In this document: positions 1 to 11,470 of the stretch, one piece after another | How the letters are laid out: the number at the start of each line of letters is the position of its first letter | How positions within the stretch are numbered: the first letter of the stretch is position 1 | NCBI RefSeq assembly: GCF_905475345.1 | Contig: NC_066596.1 | Coordinates: forward strand, 6,877,001-6,941,000 | DNA: 64,000 nucleotides | Source: Vespula vulgaris | Taxonomy: Eukaryota; Arthropoda; Insecta; Hymenoptera; Vespidae | Reading direction: 5' to 3' | Notes under the pieces: generated by a model | Database searches by the model: none | Told to the model about the DNA's origin: nothing | What the model saw: the letters and a program-made list of their open reading frames with translations, nothing else | Translations under genes and position numbers: made by a program

Positions 1-267
1 ATACGATTGGCAATGAACAGGTATTGGAGTAGTTTTCAATTAAATAAATCGTTGACTGTACAGTCTCTCGCGTTTTGCGAAAGGGTACAAAATATCTCAA
101 GTTGTTATTTTCGGGATCAAGCACCCGATATATAAAGATTACCCGTAGATAGTCAATTGTGCGAAAGGAACGCCCTGAAGGTGTTCACGAAGAAAAACAG
201 GAAGAAGATGTGAAGAAAATGTCGATTTACGAAAAGAGGTATTAAGAGTTCGGATAACGCACAAGCA

Positions 268-273
<6 letters not shown>

Positions 274-307
<34 letters not shown>
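274..307. repeat. (AG)n microsatellite, 34 bp
   Basis: Uninterrupted AG dinucleotide array. Open frames through it translate to serine-leucine runs and are not genes. In insects such arrays can be bound by GAGA-factor or CLAMP-type proteins; nothing here shows that this one is. Confidence 0.95.
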
Positions 308-312
<5 letters not shown>

Positions 313-1254
313 AACATATATCTTTAACGTCGTCATTATCGAGCACTGAATATTTCCAGTCACTTTATCATTTAACGCGACGACGATTTTAGCTTCCAAA
401 TGGGGATTAGATTTTGTCCGTACGAAAATCATATCATTTTTGAAAAAAAGCGTTAGACGTATTCCGACTTTACTCTCGTCAAATGGAAATATCTAACGCG
501 ATAAAGAAAGTCATGAAAACTGCCATCGAGGAACGTAGAGTTTCGCGCGTTTCTTTGAGACGCGACATCTTCCTACTTGACTTCTTCTCCGTACGTAGAA
601 GTAAAAATCGGGATCAAGCAACACGGTGCATACGTTTGAAAAAGAGAAATCCAACATTGATTCCACGAGAAAGAAAGAGGAGAGAAATAAGGGTAAAAGC
701 TTCGAATCGGAAAGCTGCGGGACTTTTATTTTCTACTACGAGTATATCACAGAGAGTGCTGTTCGTTCTCGTCGTGTGTCGCAGTGTTTCCATTTCGGCG
801 AACGCATTACCATGAGAGCGTTATTGCTGGTATGTATAAAAAATAAAATAAAACAAAACAAAAGAAAAAAAAAGAATTTTAAAAAAATAGGGGAAAGAAA
901 CAAAAACAAAAAGAAAAGCACCAGAAAAAGCAGAGTTCGTGCGCCGTGATCCTTTTCTATGATAATTAGTTCGTTATTCAAACGCGTCGTGCAATTCGAT
1001 TGTACGCATCCGAGAAGATACGAGATAAATCGTTGAACGTATTTTCGATCGTTTATTCGTAAGCTTCGTCCGTAAAGATCGTCGCGCGAGCTTCGATCCG
1101 TAATCTGAAATATTTCGATTCGCACGACGACGTTTTTATATCTATCCAGAGGAAGTTGAAGCGTAACCGTGAGGGTACTATCTGATATATTTCGTAAAAG
1201 TAAAAAAAGAAAAAAAGGAAACCCAAAGAAAACAGAAAATAAGAAAAAAAGATA

Positions 1255-1332
1255 ATACTAATAATACTAATGATAATACTAATAATAATCATAATGATAA
1301 TGATAACAATAATAATAATAAGAATAATAATA

Positions 1333-1390
<58 letters not shown>
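1255..1390. repeat. (AAT)n microsatellite with degenerate flank
   Basis: The 5' part is an imperfect mix of AAT, ATG and ACT triplets. From about 1337 to 1390 it is a nearly pure TAA/AAT array of about 18 units. The decay toward one side suggests growth at the 3' end and point mutation in the older 5' part. Confidence 0.93.
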
Positions 1391-1391
<1 letters not shown>

Positions 1392-2520
1392 GCAAGTAGG
1401 GGTCTCGAAATCGAGTTGGTTGATAAAATTCCAAATGAAAGTTCATTCCGTACACAGAAAACATAAACTTTGAGCAAGCACGTTGGACTTTTTCCGCGAC
1501 TACGGAAAAGTCGTAGACGAGGAAGTAGGGAATTACGTTACGCGGTGAACGAACGAAGACGCGATGCGGACGAAAAGTTTAAGTAAGGTCCGAGCGAGAG
1601 AGCAACTTCGGTGTTACGTAGCATTTATAAAACTTTCCGAATGCCACTTGTCCACCGAGGCGAAACTTAAGATCGTTTCCCATGGAAACGCCTTCTGCCG
1701 AGGTAGTTTTCTACTATTCGACGAGTAGCAGTAGTAGAGTCGACTACGCTTATCTGCGGACGACCAACAGGAATGAGAACGTTCTCGCTCTTCTGCCTCG
1801 AGAACAATGGAATCCCATCAAAACGGTCAACCGACGCTCGACTTTGGAGAGATTCGCGATTAATCCCAAGTACGCAGGAAGGAAACACGAAACATTCGGT
1901 ATAATAACGAGTCCTTAACTCAAACTACGTTTGATAATACTCGATCGTATAGAATAAAATCGACTGGGTCGAGACAACAATATCGCGATTCTGAGTCGAA
2001 CGAACGTCTATCTACCGACGGTCTAGCTACCGATGGATATAAAAAAAAAAAAAAATGCGATCTCGATCGGATCTGATACATCGGACATCCCACCTGTAAT
2101 ACATTTTCGAAGAAGAATTTAATACAGCGTGAGGTTAGATCAAAGTATCGAGATACGAAAAGGAGTATTTAAGAAAAATCGATTGCAAGTAGGTCGCCTT
2201 CTAGGTTTGAACTTTCAGAGGACGACGTTATCGGCTCGTTCCAGTGGGTGACAGTAGTCGAACGTTCGTATAATCGGCCCCATTCAGAGAGCCAACGTCT
2301 TTCTCGAGAAGCACAAGCTCAAATCTTCCTCCCGTGATAGATGTTATATAACGACACTCGGCACTCGATAATAAACCCGCACACGTACTTACACAGAAAT
2401 ACGAGCAGACGCGTGATATAGCGCGCGACATATCAGAATACGTAGACCGTAATATGCGGTCGTCCTTCCATTATAGTACGCTTCCTCTACACGTAGTCTG
2501 GCCTATCAACCTTGCCGAAT

Positions 2521-2565
2521 AGAAGAGAAGAGAAGAGAAGAGAAGAGAAGAGATGAGATGAGAAG
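2521..2565. repeat. (AGAAG)n pentanucleotide repeat
   Basis: Six perfect AGAAG units are followed by two AGATG variants and one more AGAAG. It is a purine-rich pentamer microsatellite with no coding signal. Confidence 0.92.
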
Positions 2566-2726
2566 TGAGACGTCGCATCGTCGTTAGACCACGCGCATCA
2601 AGCCACTCTGCCAGTTACTTTCTGCCTAAAAGCAACGTCTTCTAGGCTGGTATCTCGAAGAACCATCGATAAAGTATCGTTCCATCCACGGTATATAGTT
2701 TCCCCGAGTAAAGTAGACGTCGAAGT

Positions 2727-2819
2727 AGCAGCAATAGTTGTAATAGCAGTGGTGGTGGCAGTAATAGTATAGTACACAGTAGTAGTGTAGTAATAGTAGT
2801 AGTCGTAGTAATAGTAACA
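2727..2819. repeat. Degenerate AGT/AAT trinucleotide tract
   Basis: About 90 bp of AGT, AAT, GCA and GGT triplets in triplet phase. It reads as an old trinucleotide array broken up by substitutions. Confidence 0.75.
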
Positions 2820-3058
2820 CCAGTCTGACACGCGTGATAACGTCTTCCTGCGTTTTCAAGAGGATCGGCTTTTCAAAAGAGAGGCGCGCGAAAAATCGAA
2901 TCGTCATTCGAACCTTTCTAGTCGCGATAGCTACTAAGAGCCCACATCCGACACACGCGTTCGGAGATAAAAGTAAACCTTGGAAAGAAGAATCGTGGCT
3001 GGCGAGAAGCGAAAAGATCGAAAGTAAAAGAGCAAAAGAGAGAGAGAAACACGGTGAA

Positions 3059-3087
3059 AGAGAGAGAGAGAGAGAGAGAGAGAGAAG
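3059..3087. repeat. (AG)n microsatellite
   Basis: 29-bp AG array followed by AAG units, inside a purine-rich strand segment that starts near 2995. Confidence 0.93.
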
Positions 3088-3337
3088 AAGAAGAAAGGAG
3101 TAGGGACATTAAAGAGAGAACCGAGATCAGGAAGCTGAGAGATGTTGGGAAAGAAGACGATGGGGTAGAAGAAGATGAGGTAGGGGAGGGTGGTAAAGGA
3201 AAGAAAAATTTTCGCTAACGCTTCGTCGTCGAGCGAGCTCGTTCGAGCGAGCAAAGCCAAGCCAGCAGCATCCAGACTTCTCGCATCCAACTTTCCTATT
3301 TTCACCGCCTACTTTTATCTCTTGCACTTTCCTACTT

Positions 3338-3362
<25 letters not shown>
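3338..3362. repeat. (CT)n microsatellite
   Basis: Pyrimidine dinucleotide array at the start of a longer C/T-rich segment that runs to about 3415. Confidence 0.9.
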
Positions 3363-3368
<6 letters not shown>

Positions 3369-3599
3369 GTATCTCTCTTTGTGTTGCTTATTCTTTCTTT
3401 CTCTATCTTCTCCTTGCACGACACTAAGCTCACTTACTCGCTTTCGAAATCTCGTTGCACGGCCACGACTACGAAGGCGCCTGTTTCTATTTCTCTCAGT
3501 TTTCTACGCGTTTCTCGCTTCCTCGAAAATAACCTTTCATCGACACAACGTTGTCGTTGCAAAGTACATGTCTTCTGTCGTCTCTTTTTTCTTGTCCTA

Positions 3600-3600
<1 letters not shown>

Positions 3601-3632
<32 letters not shown>

Positions 3633-3659
3633 GTCGTCGTCGTCATCGTTGTTGTCGCC
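3601..3659. repeat. (TCG)n trinucleotide array
   Basis: Eight perfect TCG units, then TTG, five more TCG units and decayed copies. It carries a CpG in nearly every triplet, which is unusual in genomes with heavy CpG methylation. Frames across it give poly-Ser, poly-Val or poly-Arg, the usual shadows of such an array. Confidence 0.93.
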
Positions 3660-4459
3660 GTTTTCGTTGTCATGGAAAGAAAGTAGAAAATGAAAAAAGA
3701 AAATGTGTGTGGTCTACGATCGATGCGAACCTTCTCTCTTTTACCATTCAAGATAACGATTAAACGATCGACTCGGTAATAATCATTGAGAAGATATTTC
3801 GTTAATCCTCCATTAAGTCAAAGTTCGTTCTCGCGTATACAGTATACATATGTACGTCGTCTACGTTATAGGTCACGTCAAAATCTCCTTAAAATATTTA
3901 AACGACATAAAGTCCATTTTGAAAGCCCGCAGCTTCTTTTTCCTTCGGTCGACGACTGACAAAAAAAGAAAAGAAAAGAAAAAGGAAAACAGAAAAGAGA
4001 AGAAAAATTATAAATTCACGTCGTCCGTTTTTCCCTCTCTAACTTTCCTCCACAAAAATTCCACAACGACACGCAAATCAATATCATCGACGATCCGATC
4101 CGTTCAATCGTCGATATCGTCGCGCACGATCTCGAAATATTTTGTCACGCGTTTTGGTTCTCACGTTTTCTTCGTGACATAACACGATATATATATATAT
4201 ACGTACACACAAGATAAATACATAAATACATAGATGCGTACGTATCGATGTACGTAAATAGATACATACATAGATACATACCTTTTTGCTCCGGACGATG
4301 GCCCCGAGGCCGTGAAATCGTCGACATTCCTAGTCGAGAACGTGAAAATTTTAAAATCACTAAAAAAAAAGAAAAAAGAAAATCTCGACGAGAGATTTGT
4401 ATAAACATTGTACATACATGCATATATATATATATATACGTGAGCAGGTGTATGTATAT

Positions 4460-4461
<2 letters not shown>

Positions 4462-4507
<46 letters not shown>

Positions 4508-4528
4508 GTGTGTGTGTGTGTATGTGTG
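4462..4528. repeat. Compound (GA)n(GT)n microsatellite
   Basis: A 43-bp GA array passes directly into a GT-rich array with one TAT interruption. One dinucleotide abutting another suggests repeat conversion by point mutation and slippage. Confidence 0.94.
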
Positions 4529-4740
4529 AGAGAGAAAGAAAAAGAGGTGAGGGTACGCGCAATGAACCAAGAGAAAAAGCGTTTTGTATCGCGATACACT
4601 AGCGTGGAAGCGAATTTCAAAGAACCTTTTGTGCTTTCGATGGTCCATTAAAAGAGTGAAAACAAAAATGATGCGTCCTCGTCGTTCGTGTATATACACA
4701 CCTATACATATACATATACATACGTACATACATATATCAA

Positions 4741-4763
4741 ATATATATATATATATATATATA
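4741..4763. repeat. (TA)n microsatellite
   Basis: Perfect AT alternation preceded by TACA-type tetramers from 4690, a common precursor pattern for (TA)n arrays in this window. Confidence 0.92.
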
Positions 4764-5095
4764 GTTCGTTGGCAACATCATCTTCCTCCTTCGTTCGAGC
4801 GACGCAAGATTTTTTTTGCGATCGAACGAAATCGCTAGATCGAAAATTCTACTTTCGTCTCGTTCGTTCGCGATCGATCGCATTACACGAGGTTAGTAAT
4901 AAATGAAAAAAAAAAAGAGAAAGAAAAAATAAGAAAAAAAGAAAAAGAAAAAAAACAAGTACTACTCAGTGTTGTTTAGCCTTCAGTTGTTACAAGCTTC
5001 CGATACACTGTTACAATTAAGGAAATTAAACGAATCGAAACAAGAGAGGAAAAAATAAGCTCTGTGTGTGTCTGTGTGTGTGATATGTGCGCGTG

Positions 5096-5152
5096 CGTTC
5101 GTTCGTTCGGCCGTTCGGCCATTCGTTCGTTCGAATATTCGTTCGTTCGAAG
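5096..5152. repeat. TTCG-rich tetranucleotide segment
   Basis: Repeated TTCG/GTTC units with interspersed GGCCG and GAATA, including a doubled TTCGGCCG-like unit. It is CpG-rich and imperfect, and overlaps no gene. Confidence 0.75.
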
Positions 5153-5369
5153 GGAACACGCAAAACCAATAAATGCATAATACACATTGTTTAATTCGCG
5201 GATCACTGTTCAAACGAGAAGCTTCGTCGAGTCGAAACGCATACACATGTACCTACGCATACACATATTATACATACATACATACATGCTATCCAATATG
5301 CATCACCGCTCGAAGAAACTTTTCTCGCCCGTTCGCGCGCATTTTATTAAGATACCCAAGGAAGGATAC

Positions 5370-5371
<2 letters not shown>

Positions 5372-5413
<42 letters not shown>
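5372..5413. repeat. (GA)n microsatellite, 42 bp
   Basis: Perfect GA array followed by an A/G-only tail to about 5427 that extends the homopurine run. Confidence 0.95.
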
Positions 5414-5417
<4 letters not shown>

Positions 5418-5668
5418 AAAGAAAAAGACAAGAAAAAGTATGAAAAAGAATATAAAAAAAAAAGAAAGAGAACAAAAAAAAAAGAAAAACAGGATTATGT
5501 ACTTATGTGTATGGCCTAATGTATATATTTCGCATATTTAGTAATAAATCATATTTCATTAAGTCTTGATTAACTCATTTAATTCCTATTACGATCTTCT
5601 TCATCTTGGGCAATGAAAAACGGTAAGTAAAAATGATAGGATATATTCAACGTCGTTATATCAAATTG

Positions 5669-5720
5669 CCTACCTACCTACCTAGCTACCTACCTACCTA
5701 CCTATCTATATACCTGCCTA
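5669..5720. repeat. (CCTA)n tetranucleotide array
   Basis: CCTA units interrupted by CTAG and CTATA variants. Related CTAT arrays occur at 17524 and 61501, and a TAGG array at 58245. Confidence 0.9.
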
Positions 5721-6085
5721 AAGGAAAAGCTAGAACATCTTTGCGAGATGAAATTGCTGTGAGATTAGTTTGACGTAGAGTAGTCTTAAAAGTTCCAAGC
5801 TAACGATCCCCTTGATATTTAATTATCGTCAATAATTAATGATTCGTTTATTTCTTACTTTAACGAAAGATGATAATTCTCCGAATGATTATGTGATTAT
5901 ATGAAAAGGGATAAAAATATAATCGATAGAAATTTCCTGCGTGATACAAGGAAAAAATAATCGTTGTACGGAGAAAAAGGGAGAGTGAGAGAGAGAGTTC
6001 TGCTTTGAGATGACCCCTTCGTGCTCGATGATAATATCGTTTAAATAGGATGGGTGATTCACCGGCGAAAGAAAAATGATAAATA

Positions 6086-6089
<4 letters not shown>

Positions 6090-6138
<49 letters not shown>
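6090..6138. repeat. (GA)n microsatellite, 49 bp
   Basis: One of the longest uninterrupted GA arrays of the window, flanked by GATGG and GGGAGAG. Confidence 0.95.
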
Positions 6139-6145
<7 letters not shown>

Positions 6146-7244
6146 ACACATTGGAGAATAGCTCGAAGACGCAAGGATGAGCTCGATACAATATGAATTC
6201 CCTGGCGAATAAACGTTCGGTCAATGGCGCCGGGCCGGAAGGCGATTAATGCTAATGGTTCGTGCAAAACGAGAACCCATCGTGTTCTCTCGTTTGAATA
6301 TGTATCGATGCATATTTTACTTGGAGAAGAGAGAGAAGGAGAAGGAGAGAGAAGAAGAAGGAAGAGGCTAGCATCGTCAGAAAAGACTCGTTGTAGATAT
6401 TCTCAGCGATCGCTCGCCAGCTGAAAATCCACGATCGTAAAAAGGATTTAAAACGTCGTACTACTGAGACACAACTCGCTAGGGATAAAAGAAACCTTTT
6501 CGTCGTCGTCTTCGTCGTCGTCGTCGTTCCCGACGACGTCTTTACTACACTGAAACGTAAGAGGAGTCGAACACGAATCGAGAAATTTGCTCGTTTCGTA
6601 CGATATAATATCGTTATCGATAGACTCGATATATTGGGTATTAACAATGGGAATTGGAATCCTCGAATATTTGCTCGAGACTATACATCTAATACATCTA
6701 CGGCAAGGGTCAAAAGTATTTTTTTTATCAAGACCATGAATTAAACACACCTCATGTATTTTTCATCGTCAGGATTGTCTTATCTCAGAAGTTTTCTCTC
6801 GTTCTTTATATACCTTGTAACCTGGTTATCTTTACGATCCGAGAGAAAATCGTAAGAAAATCTTCAGTAATTTACTAATTACTCTCGTTAAACGACAGAA
6901 CGGAGAAACGGGTGATATTTTTGAAACATATGGATAAATATATTATGTCACATCGACGTTCCGATAAAATTGTACCATAATAGAAGAAATAACGTGTCTG
7001 GTTGAAGACAGTACAACGTGCATACACGAGTGCTACAAAAATGCATAACAAAAATTCTCATCGCGGAACGTAGTCACGATCGATAATATACTAAATTAGT
7101 TCGAATTTTTATTTTCTGCTCTTTCCTCTTGCTCTCGTGAGTGTTAATTTCGCTTATTAGATGAAGGATTGATAGACAACTCGACGGATATAGGTAATCG
7201 ATCGGTAATCATACGGAGGAATGAGCAAACCGTCCTCGTATACG

Positions 7245-7430
7245 CATTTGCAGAACATCGATATTGAGCAATCGCAAACAAATATGGCCGACGTGGCCGT
7301 TCGTCCGGGGGTTGTTGTCGATGCGTGTCACAGAATCGATCGTGCCGGAAGCGTTGATCGTGCGATAACTCCAAGCTCGTAAGGCGGTCCGCTAGATAGG
7401 TGTTACCCCTCAGCATGTAAACAAACGAGA
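7245..7430. other. Complex island, possible regulatory element
   Basis: This island is richer in G and C than its flanks and free of simple repeats. It contains a GTAAACAAAC sequence at 7417-7426, which matches the forkhead-family core, and GC-rich segments around 7285-7325. Forkhead recognition of GTAAACA is established; occupancy here is inference. It could also be ordinary unique DNA. Confidence 0.18.
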
Positions 7431-8798
7431 CGAGCGTCAGGAGTACTTATCTGTGGGACGCTTCGAATCTTTCTTTCTCCCCCTTGTTACCAACAATATT
7501 TCCTTACAATTATTATTCCAAAGCTTCCTTTACGATTTTACGAATCAACACGATACGTGTATAAGAAAAATATCTTGATATCTTTGAATTTATTACATAG
7601 CTCGTTAGACGAATAAACGGATTAATTAACATCCCGTCATCGATCGTATTATTGTATCGTCGAGAAATTTATATACGTACGTAAGTATCGTATATAAACA
7701 CGAAGGACCGTAATTGTTTATCAACTTTGCGAGCGACGTCCCCTTTGAAAAGATTTCCTTATTGACATTTATATAATCCTAATCACCAGGACGTATCGAT
7801 TCCCGTAGTCTCCATTTTAATCTCGAAGCGAGTGGACGACGAACGTGAATGTACTTACGCGGCCTCGAAGCGGAGAGACAGATGCTCGGTAATTGTTAAA
7901 TCGCGTGCGGCGATCGAAGATATCGCGCGACTTTGAGTACCCTCGACTCCACCTCTTCTTTCTCCCCCTACCTTCCTTCCCCTTTCCATTCTTCCCTTTC
8001 TTCTACTCCGATACTCGTCCCTTTTCTTTTTTTCCCTTTATCCAACGCAATAACGTTTTACGAGCAGCACAGCTTTTGCTCGTAGGGTAGCCACCTTACG
8101 AGCGAAATGCGCGTCTATCGACGATAATAAAACTCGTTGGAGCTTACTCGCGAGCTTCGAGCTTCACGATATATTATCTTTTTCCTTTGCAAACGACGAA
8201 AAAAAAAAGGAGAGAGAAGAGAGAAAGAGAAAAGTAAGAGATAGAAGAAGAAAAATCAAAATTCGCGCAAATCCAAAACAAACGAGAAGAAATATATTAT
8301 ATATCGGTAATAGAATAAACGATAAGTAAAGGAGATGTATATGTAAGTAAGAAAGGGCAATGAAAAATTGATCTTCCTATATTTATCCTCCTCTCCATCG
8401 GCGTTTCTACTCTTCATACATATGTAAAAGTACGTAAGTACGATATTTTTATCTGAAAGCGTGTTCTTATCTGAGTTCAGAGAGTTAAAACGAATAATTT
8501 ACTGGACGTAATCGAAATGTTTCGTGACGATACAACTCGTACGAGATTGGACGGAATCTTCGTGATAGTTTTACGTCGTTAATCCGGATATTAAATTATG
8601 TATTATACGCTTTTATAGGAAACGCGGTACATCGTTCCGGATATAAAAAAGGAAAAAAGAAAAAAGCCTCGTACGACGATGGCTTCTCCTCCCGAGCTTC
8701 TCGAACGAAATGAATTGACGCTGCGGAGAGAAAGAGAACGAACATGATTATAGAGTATATTTCGTACGTAAAGTATGGCTTAAAAGAAAAAGAGAGAG

Positions 8799-8802
<4 letters not shown>

Positions 8803-8831
<29 letters not shown>
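8803..8831. repeat. (AG)n microsatellite
   Basis: 29-bp AG array with a shorter broken AG/A tract just upstream. Confidence 0.94.
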
Positions 8832-8834
<3 letters not shown>

Positions 8835-9837
8835 CTAACTGCTTCGAAATAGCTCAAATTTATTACTTTCACCGGCTTATTTTTCCCTCGAGAAATTAGT
8901 TATTTTTAATATCGTCGCTTTGACTACTTCTTCTCCTTCTACCTATCCTCCGTCTACCTCATCCTCCCTTTCCTCTTTTCCCTCTTTTCATTCTTAATTT
9001 CTTTCTTGCCTCTTAATCTCTACGCAAAAGCCACAATAATAAGTTGGTTAATTGAAACGGATCGAAGCTTCGAACGAGATAGAAAAGAAATTTCGAAGGG
9101 GAATGGCCAGGGTGTTGGTGGGTGGCATTAATTCGATCGTTTCCTTACCGTTATGTAAATTACGAGAAGCTCGAAATCTTTTTTAATAACGTCGGACGTT
9201 CGAGAAACGACGGCGAACTGTGAGCAATGACGTGTATTCGAGCGAAGCGAGCGAAGGAAACGTTATCATTTCCCCGACGCAAACTTTATTAAAATTTTTC
9301 TAATATTCCCATTATTTCCCCGCTATGGTTTCCGTGTATCATAATAATATCCAGATTTATTCGATGGAATACAGTTACCGTCGATAATCGTACGAGAAAT
9401 AAAAAGAGGAATATAAGGAAGGAAGTTCGAGATGTTTTCCTTTTTCTCTTTTTTCCTTTGCCTTTGTTTCTTTTTTGTCAATTTTCGAAATTCATTTTCA
9501 AGCTATCCGGAAAGCAAGACGGTGGGACAACTTTGCGATTTCCCATGTCACAAACTTGCTGGTACATCGAACCACTAACGAGCTGACAGAAGAGAAATTG
9601 TTTCTCTTGGCAAGATGCGATTGATCGATGGTATAGTTGAGTTGGCTCGAGAGAATCTTGTGCCTTTCTTTCTCTCTCTCTCTCTATCTCTGTCTCCTTT
9701 TACCCTTCGATCCCTTTCCCTATCTATTCGCGTCAACGAGTAAGGATCACTTCTTTCGAAAACGAGAGGCTCTAGCATAGATAGTATACTAACCTATACT
9801 CGCGAAATAGCGAATTCGTGCATCTTCGTTACTCTCT

Positions 9838-9841
<4 letters not shown>

Positions 9842-9882
<41 letters not shown>
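9842..9882. repeat. (CT)n microsatellite, 41 bp
   Basis: Perfect CT array followed by looser CTCC/CTGT pyrimidine DNA to about 9930. The frame at 9818-10030 exists only because of this array. Confidence 0.95.
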
Positions 9883-9884
<2 letters not shown>

Positions 9885-11164
9885 TTCTCTCCCTCTCTCC
9901 CTCCATTTCTCTGTCTCTCTCACTCTCGACAGGGAACGGAGAAGGACGCAAGGTCTCCTCTCTCGAACGTGAAAATTTATCGGAAAGGGATTTTTCGCTG
10001 TCCGACCGAATACGGCCCCGTATCTACTAATGCATGATATAATATTAAAGCGATAGAGGGCGAAGAGAATCTTTCTTCTTTCTTTTTTCCTTTCCTTCCC
10101 CTCTTCGAGACATTAAATAGTTAACGACGATCCGAGTTGTTCGTTTCTAGTCTGATGATCATTCATCGGAATAAATCTATCGTCCAGTAATCCGATACAC
10201 GATGAATGGAAAAAGCAACAAGGAAAAAATAGAACAAGAGAGAGAATAAGAAGAAGTTATCGTATATCGTAAGAACGATATCTTAGATTAGTCTCAAAGA
10301 AGCAAAGAAAAAAAAAAAGAAAGGAAATATTAACGTACGCGCAGGGATCATCGTAGCATCGATAATTGCTAGGCGTTGAAAATCGTCATCGAAATCATCA
10401 AGCGTGATTTTAACTCGAGTGCGTCATCGCTTTAGCGAGGAAAGAGATCGCGTACAGATGCGGTAGAAACGCACGCGAACGAAATTTCGAAATAGCTTCA
10501 GCATCGTTCCCCGGCTACGAGCTTGTGACAGATACGAGCTTGTTATCGTCGAGCTGTCAAAATTTCTCCGCTAGTTCGCGACCACGTATGACCTCGATGA
10601 CCCTTCATCCTGCCAGCATTCAGCAGGACGTTCCTGTTCTGGAAGCCGGAACACGCTGCGGAGAGCACCGGAGGAGAATGGAGGGATAAATGCGGGGTGA
10701 ACGCGGAGGATACTCCCCGTTATTGGCATGCGCATACGTGTGCAAATGTGTAGATTCTACAGGGTGATTCCGTTGTTAGAAACGATCGATGTAAAGTCGC
10801 TCTTAACGTTTGATTTTTTCTTAAAATTAAAGTCTGATTCATAGAAACGAAAGAAAACTCGATCGTTCGTTCTCCTTTATTCTTTGTTATTTCTATGTTT
10901 TATTAACGCTCGTATAAATTATACAAAAGGGTAATAAAAATCACAATAATTAAACTTGTCGCCGACTGTTGAAATATACGAAACAGCCGCTTTTCAAATA
11001 TGAATTATATTTTACCCGATAAAAGAAAAATTAGAAATATTTAATGGAAGAGCGGTTGGATCGACCTGTATAACGACGCGACGGATATATCTCTCTCTTG
11101 CGACATACACACATATGCATACATATCTATATACACATATCTATATCTATATCTATACATCTAT

Positions 11165-11176
<12 letters not shown>
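9883..11176. other. Non-coding stretch with a complex core
   Basis: Unique DNA between two repeat arrays. An open frame without an initiator runs from about 10396 to 10689 and covers the complex block at 10430-10700. Its translation is Ser/Arg-rich and unrecognised, so I treat the block as non-coding. The remainder (10750-11090) is plain AT-rich DNA. Confidence 0.55.
10480..10700. promoter_or_regulatory. Candidate regulatory island with receptor-type direct repeat
   Basis: A repeat-free, GC-richer island. At 10589-10603 TGACCTCGATGACCC reads on the minus strand as two AGGTCA-type half-sites in direct orientation three bases apart (DR3), the arrangement bound by some nuclear-receptor dimers. 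Just downstream, 10624-10636 is CAGGA-CGT-TCCTG, a perfect inverted repeat, and 10636-10652 is a seven-pair stem with one G.T pair around AAG. The motifs are visible in the sequence; a regulatory role is inferred. It could instead be an unrecognised exon, since one frame is open throughout. Confidence 0.28.

Positions 11177-11236
<60 letters not shown>
11177..11236. repeat. Compound (AT)n(AC)n microsatellite
   Basis: A 50-bp AT array passes directly into a 10-bp AC array. Upstream, 11105-11176 is an older mixture of TACA, TATC and TA units. Frames here translate to Tyr/Ile/His runs. Confidence 0.95.
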
Positions 11237-11237
<1 letters not shown>

Positions 11238-11244
11238 TATAACA

Positions 11245-11470
11245 CATGGCGGATCTGTCACCTCGTTGAAATCGGACGTTCGTCGGCCCCACCATTGGCA
11301 GTAGAGGCTTCCCCGAATGCGCGCGAGCCCTCAAAACCAAAGCTGCCTCCTTCTACAACACACGGTTGGCCGCATGCGGCACACATGCGGCCTGCACGCG
11401 AGCGAACGCGGTCACATAATCAGCACTATTGACGCCATTATGGCCGCGAGAAGGAGAGTAACGTCGGTGG
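11245..11470. other. GC-rich complex island with a hairpin
   Basis: Immediately after the AT/AC array the composition switches to GC-rich, high-complexity DNA. It contains a perfect nine-base-pair inverted repeat (GGCCGCATG at 11368-11376, CATGCGGCC at 11384-11392, seven-base loop) with a nested GCATGC. One frame (11115-11432) remains open across the island but begins inside the AT array and has no recognisable domain. It may be a regulatory island, or a non-coding exon I cannot bound. Confidence 0.22.

Larger units (their letters stand above)
1..2520. other. Non-coding stretch, no gene seen
   Basis: AT-rich DNA with frequent CpG. It holds a (GA)n array near 274, an A-rich segment at 838-925, an imperfect AAT/ATG tract at 1255-1390 and otherwise unremarkable unique sequence. 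The open frames here either cross the repeats or are short and match nothing I recognise. No splice-bounded exon, tRNA or mobile-element end could be supported. Confidence 0.6.
2566..4150. other. Non-coding stretch, repeat-rich
   Basis: Contains a degenerate AGT/AAT trinucleotide tract at 2727-2819, a 29-bp (AG)n array at 3059-3087, a (CT)n array at 3338-3362, T-rich and C-rich pyrimidine runs at 3363-3600 and the (TCG)n array at 3601. Several overlapping frames of 90-170 codons cross these tracts; their products are poly-Ser, poly-Val or poly-Arg and I do not accept them as genes. Confidence 0.6.
4151..6350. other. Non-coding stretch dominated by simple repeats
   Basis: Holds (TA)n at 4187-4200, 4423-4438 and 4741-4763, a GA/GT compound array at 4462-4528, A-rich low-complexity DNA at 4902-4957, a TTCG-rich segment at 5096-5152, (GA)n at 5372 and 6090, an A/G-rich tail to 5490 and a CCTA tetranucleotide array at 5669. 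No gene is supported; the frames of 80-190 codons in this region are repeat translations. Confidence 0.6.
6351..9800. other. Non-coding stretch, mostly unique sequence
   Basis: Long unique, AT-rich DNA with a short (TCG)n array at 6501-6527, a complex island around 7240-7430, pyrimidine runs near 7960-8035, A/G-rich DNA near 8200-8255 and a (GA)n array at 8803. The 90-codon minus-strand frame at 7144-7416 has normal complexity but no recognisable domain. About 2.5 kb (7.4-9.8 kb) shows no gene signal in either strand. Confidence 0.6.

Noticed and set aside
4145..4729. 194-codon minus-strand frame
   Set aside because: It consists of TA, GT and GA microsatellite translations (Tyr-Ile, Thr-His and Leu-Ser runs), so it is a repeat shadow.
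9608..9618. TGGCAAGATG matching the first ten bases of the miR-31 family
   Set aside because: Similarity ends after ten bases and the flanks show no hairpin arm; matches of this length are expected by chance.
10396..10689. 98-codon open frame without early initiator across the complex island
   Set aside because: No acceptor or donor bounds it convincingly, the translation is Ser/Arg-rich and unrecognised, and the DNA motifs explain the complexity equally well.
10760..10780. ACAGGGTGATTCCG as a transposon end
   Set aside because: It resembles phrases seen at ends of some insect repeats, but no matching inverted end or target-site duplication was found nearby.
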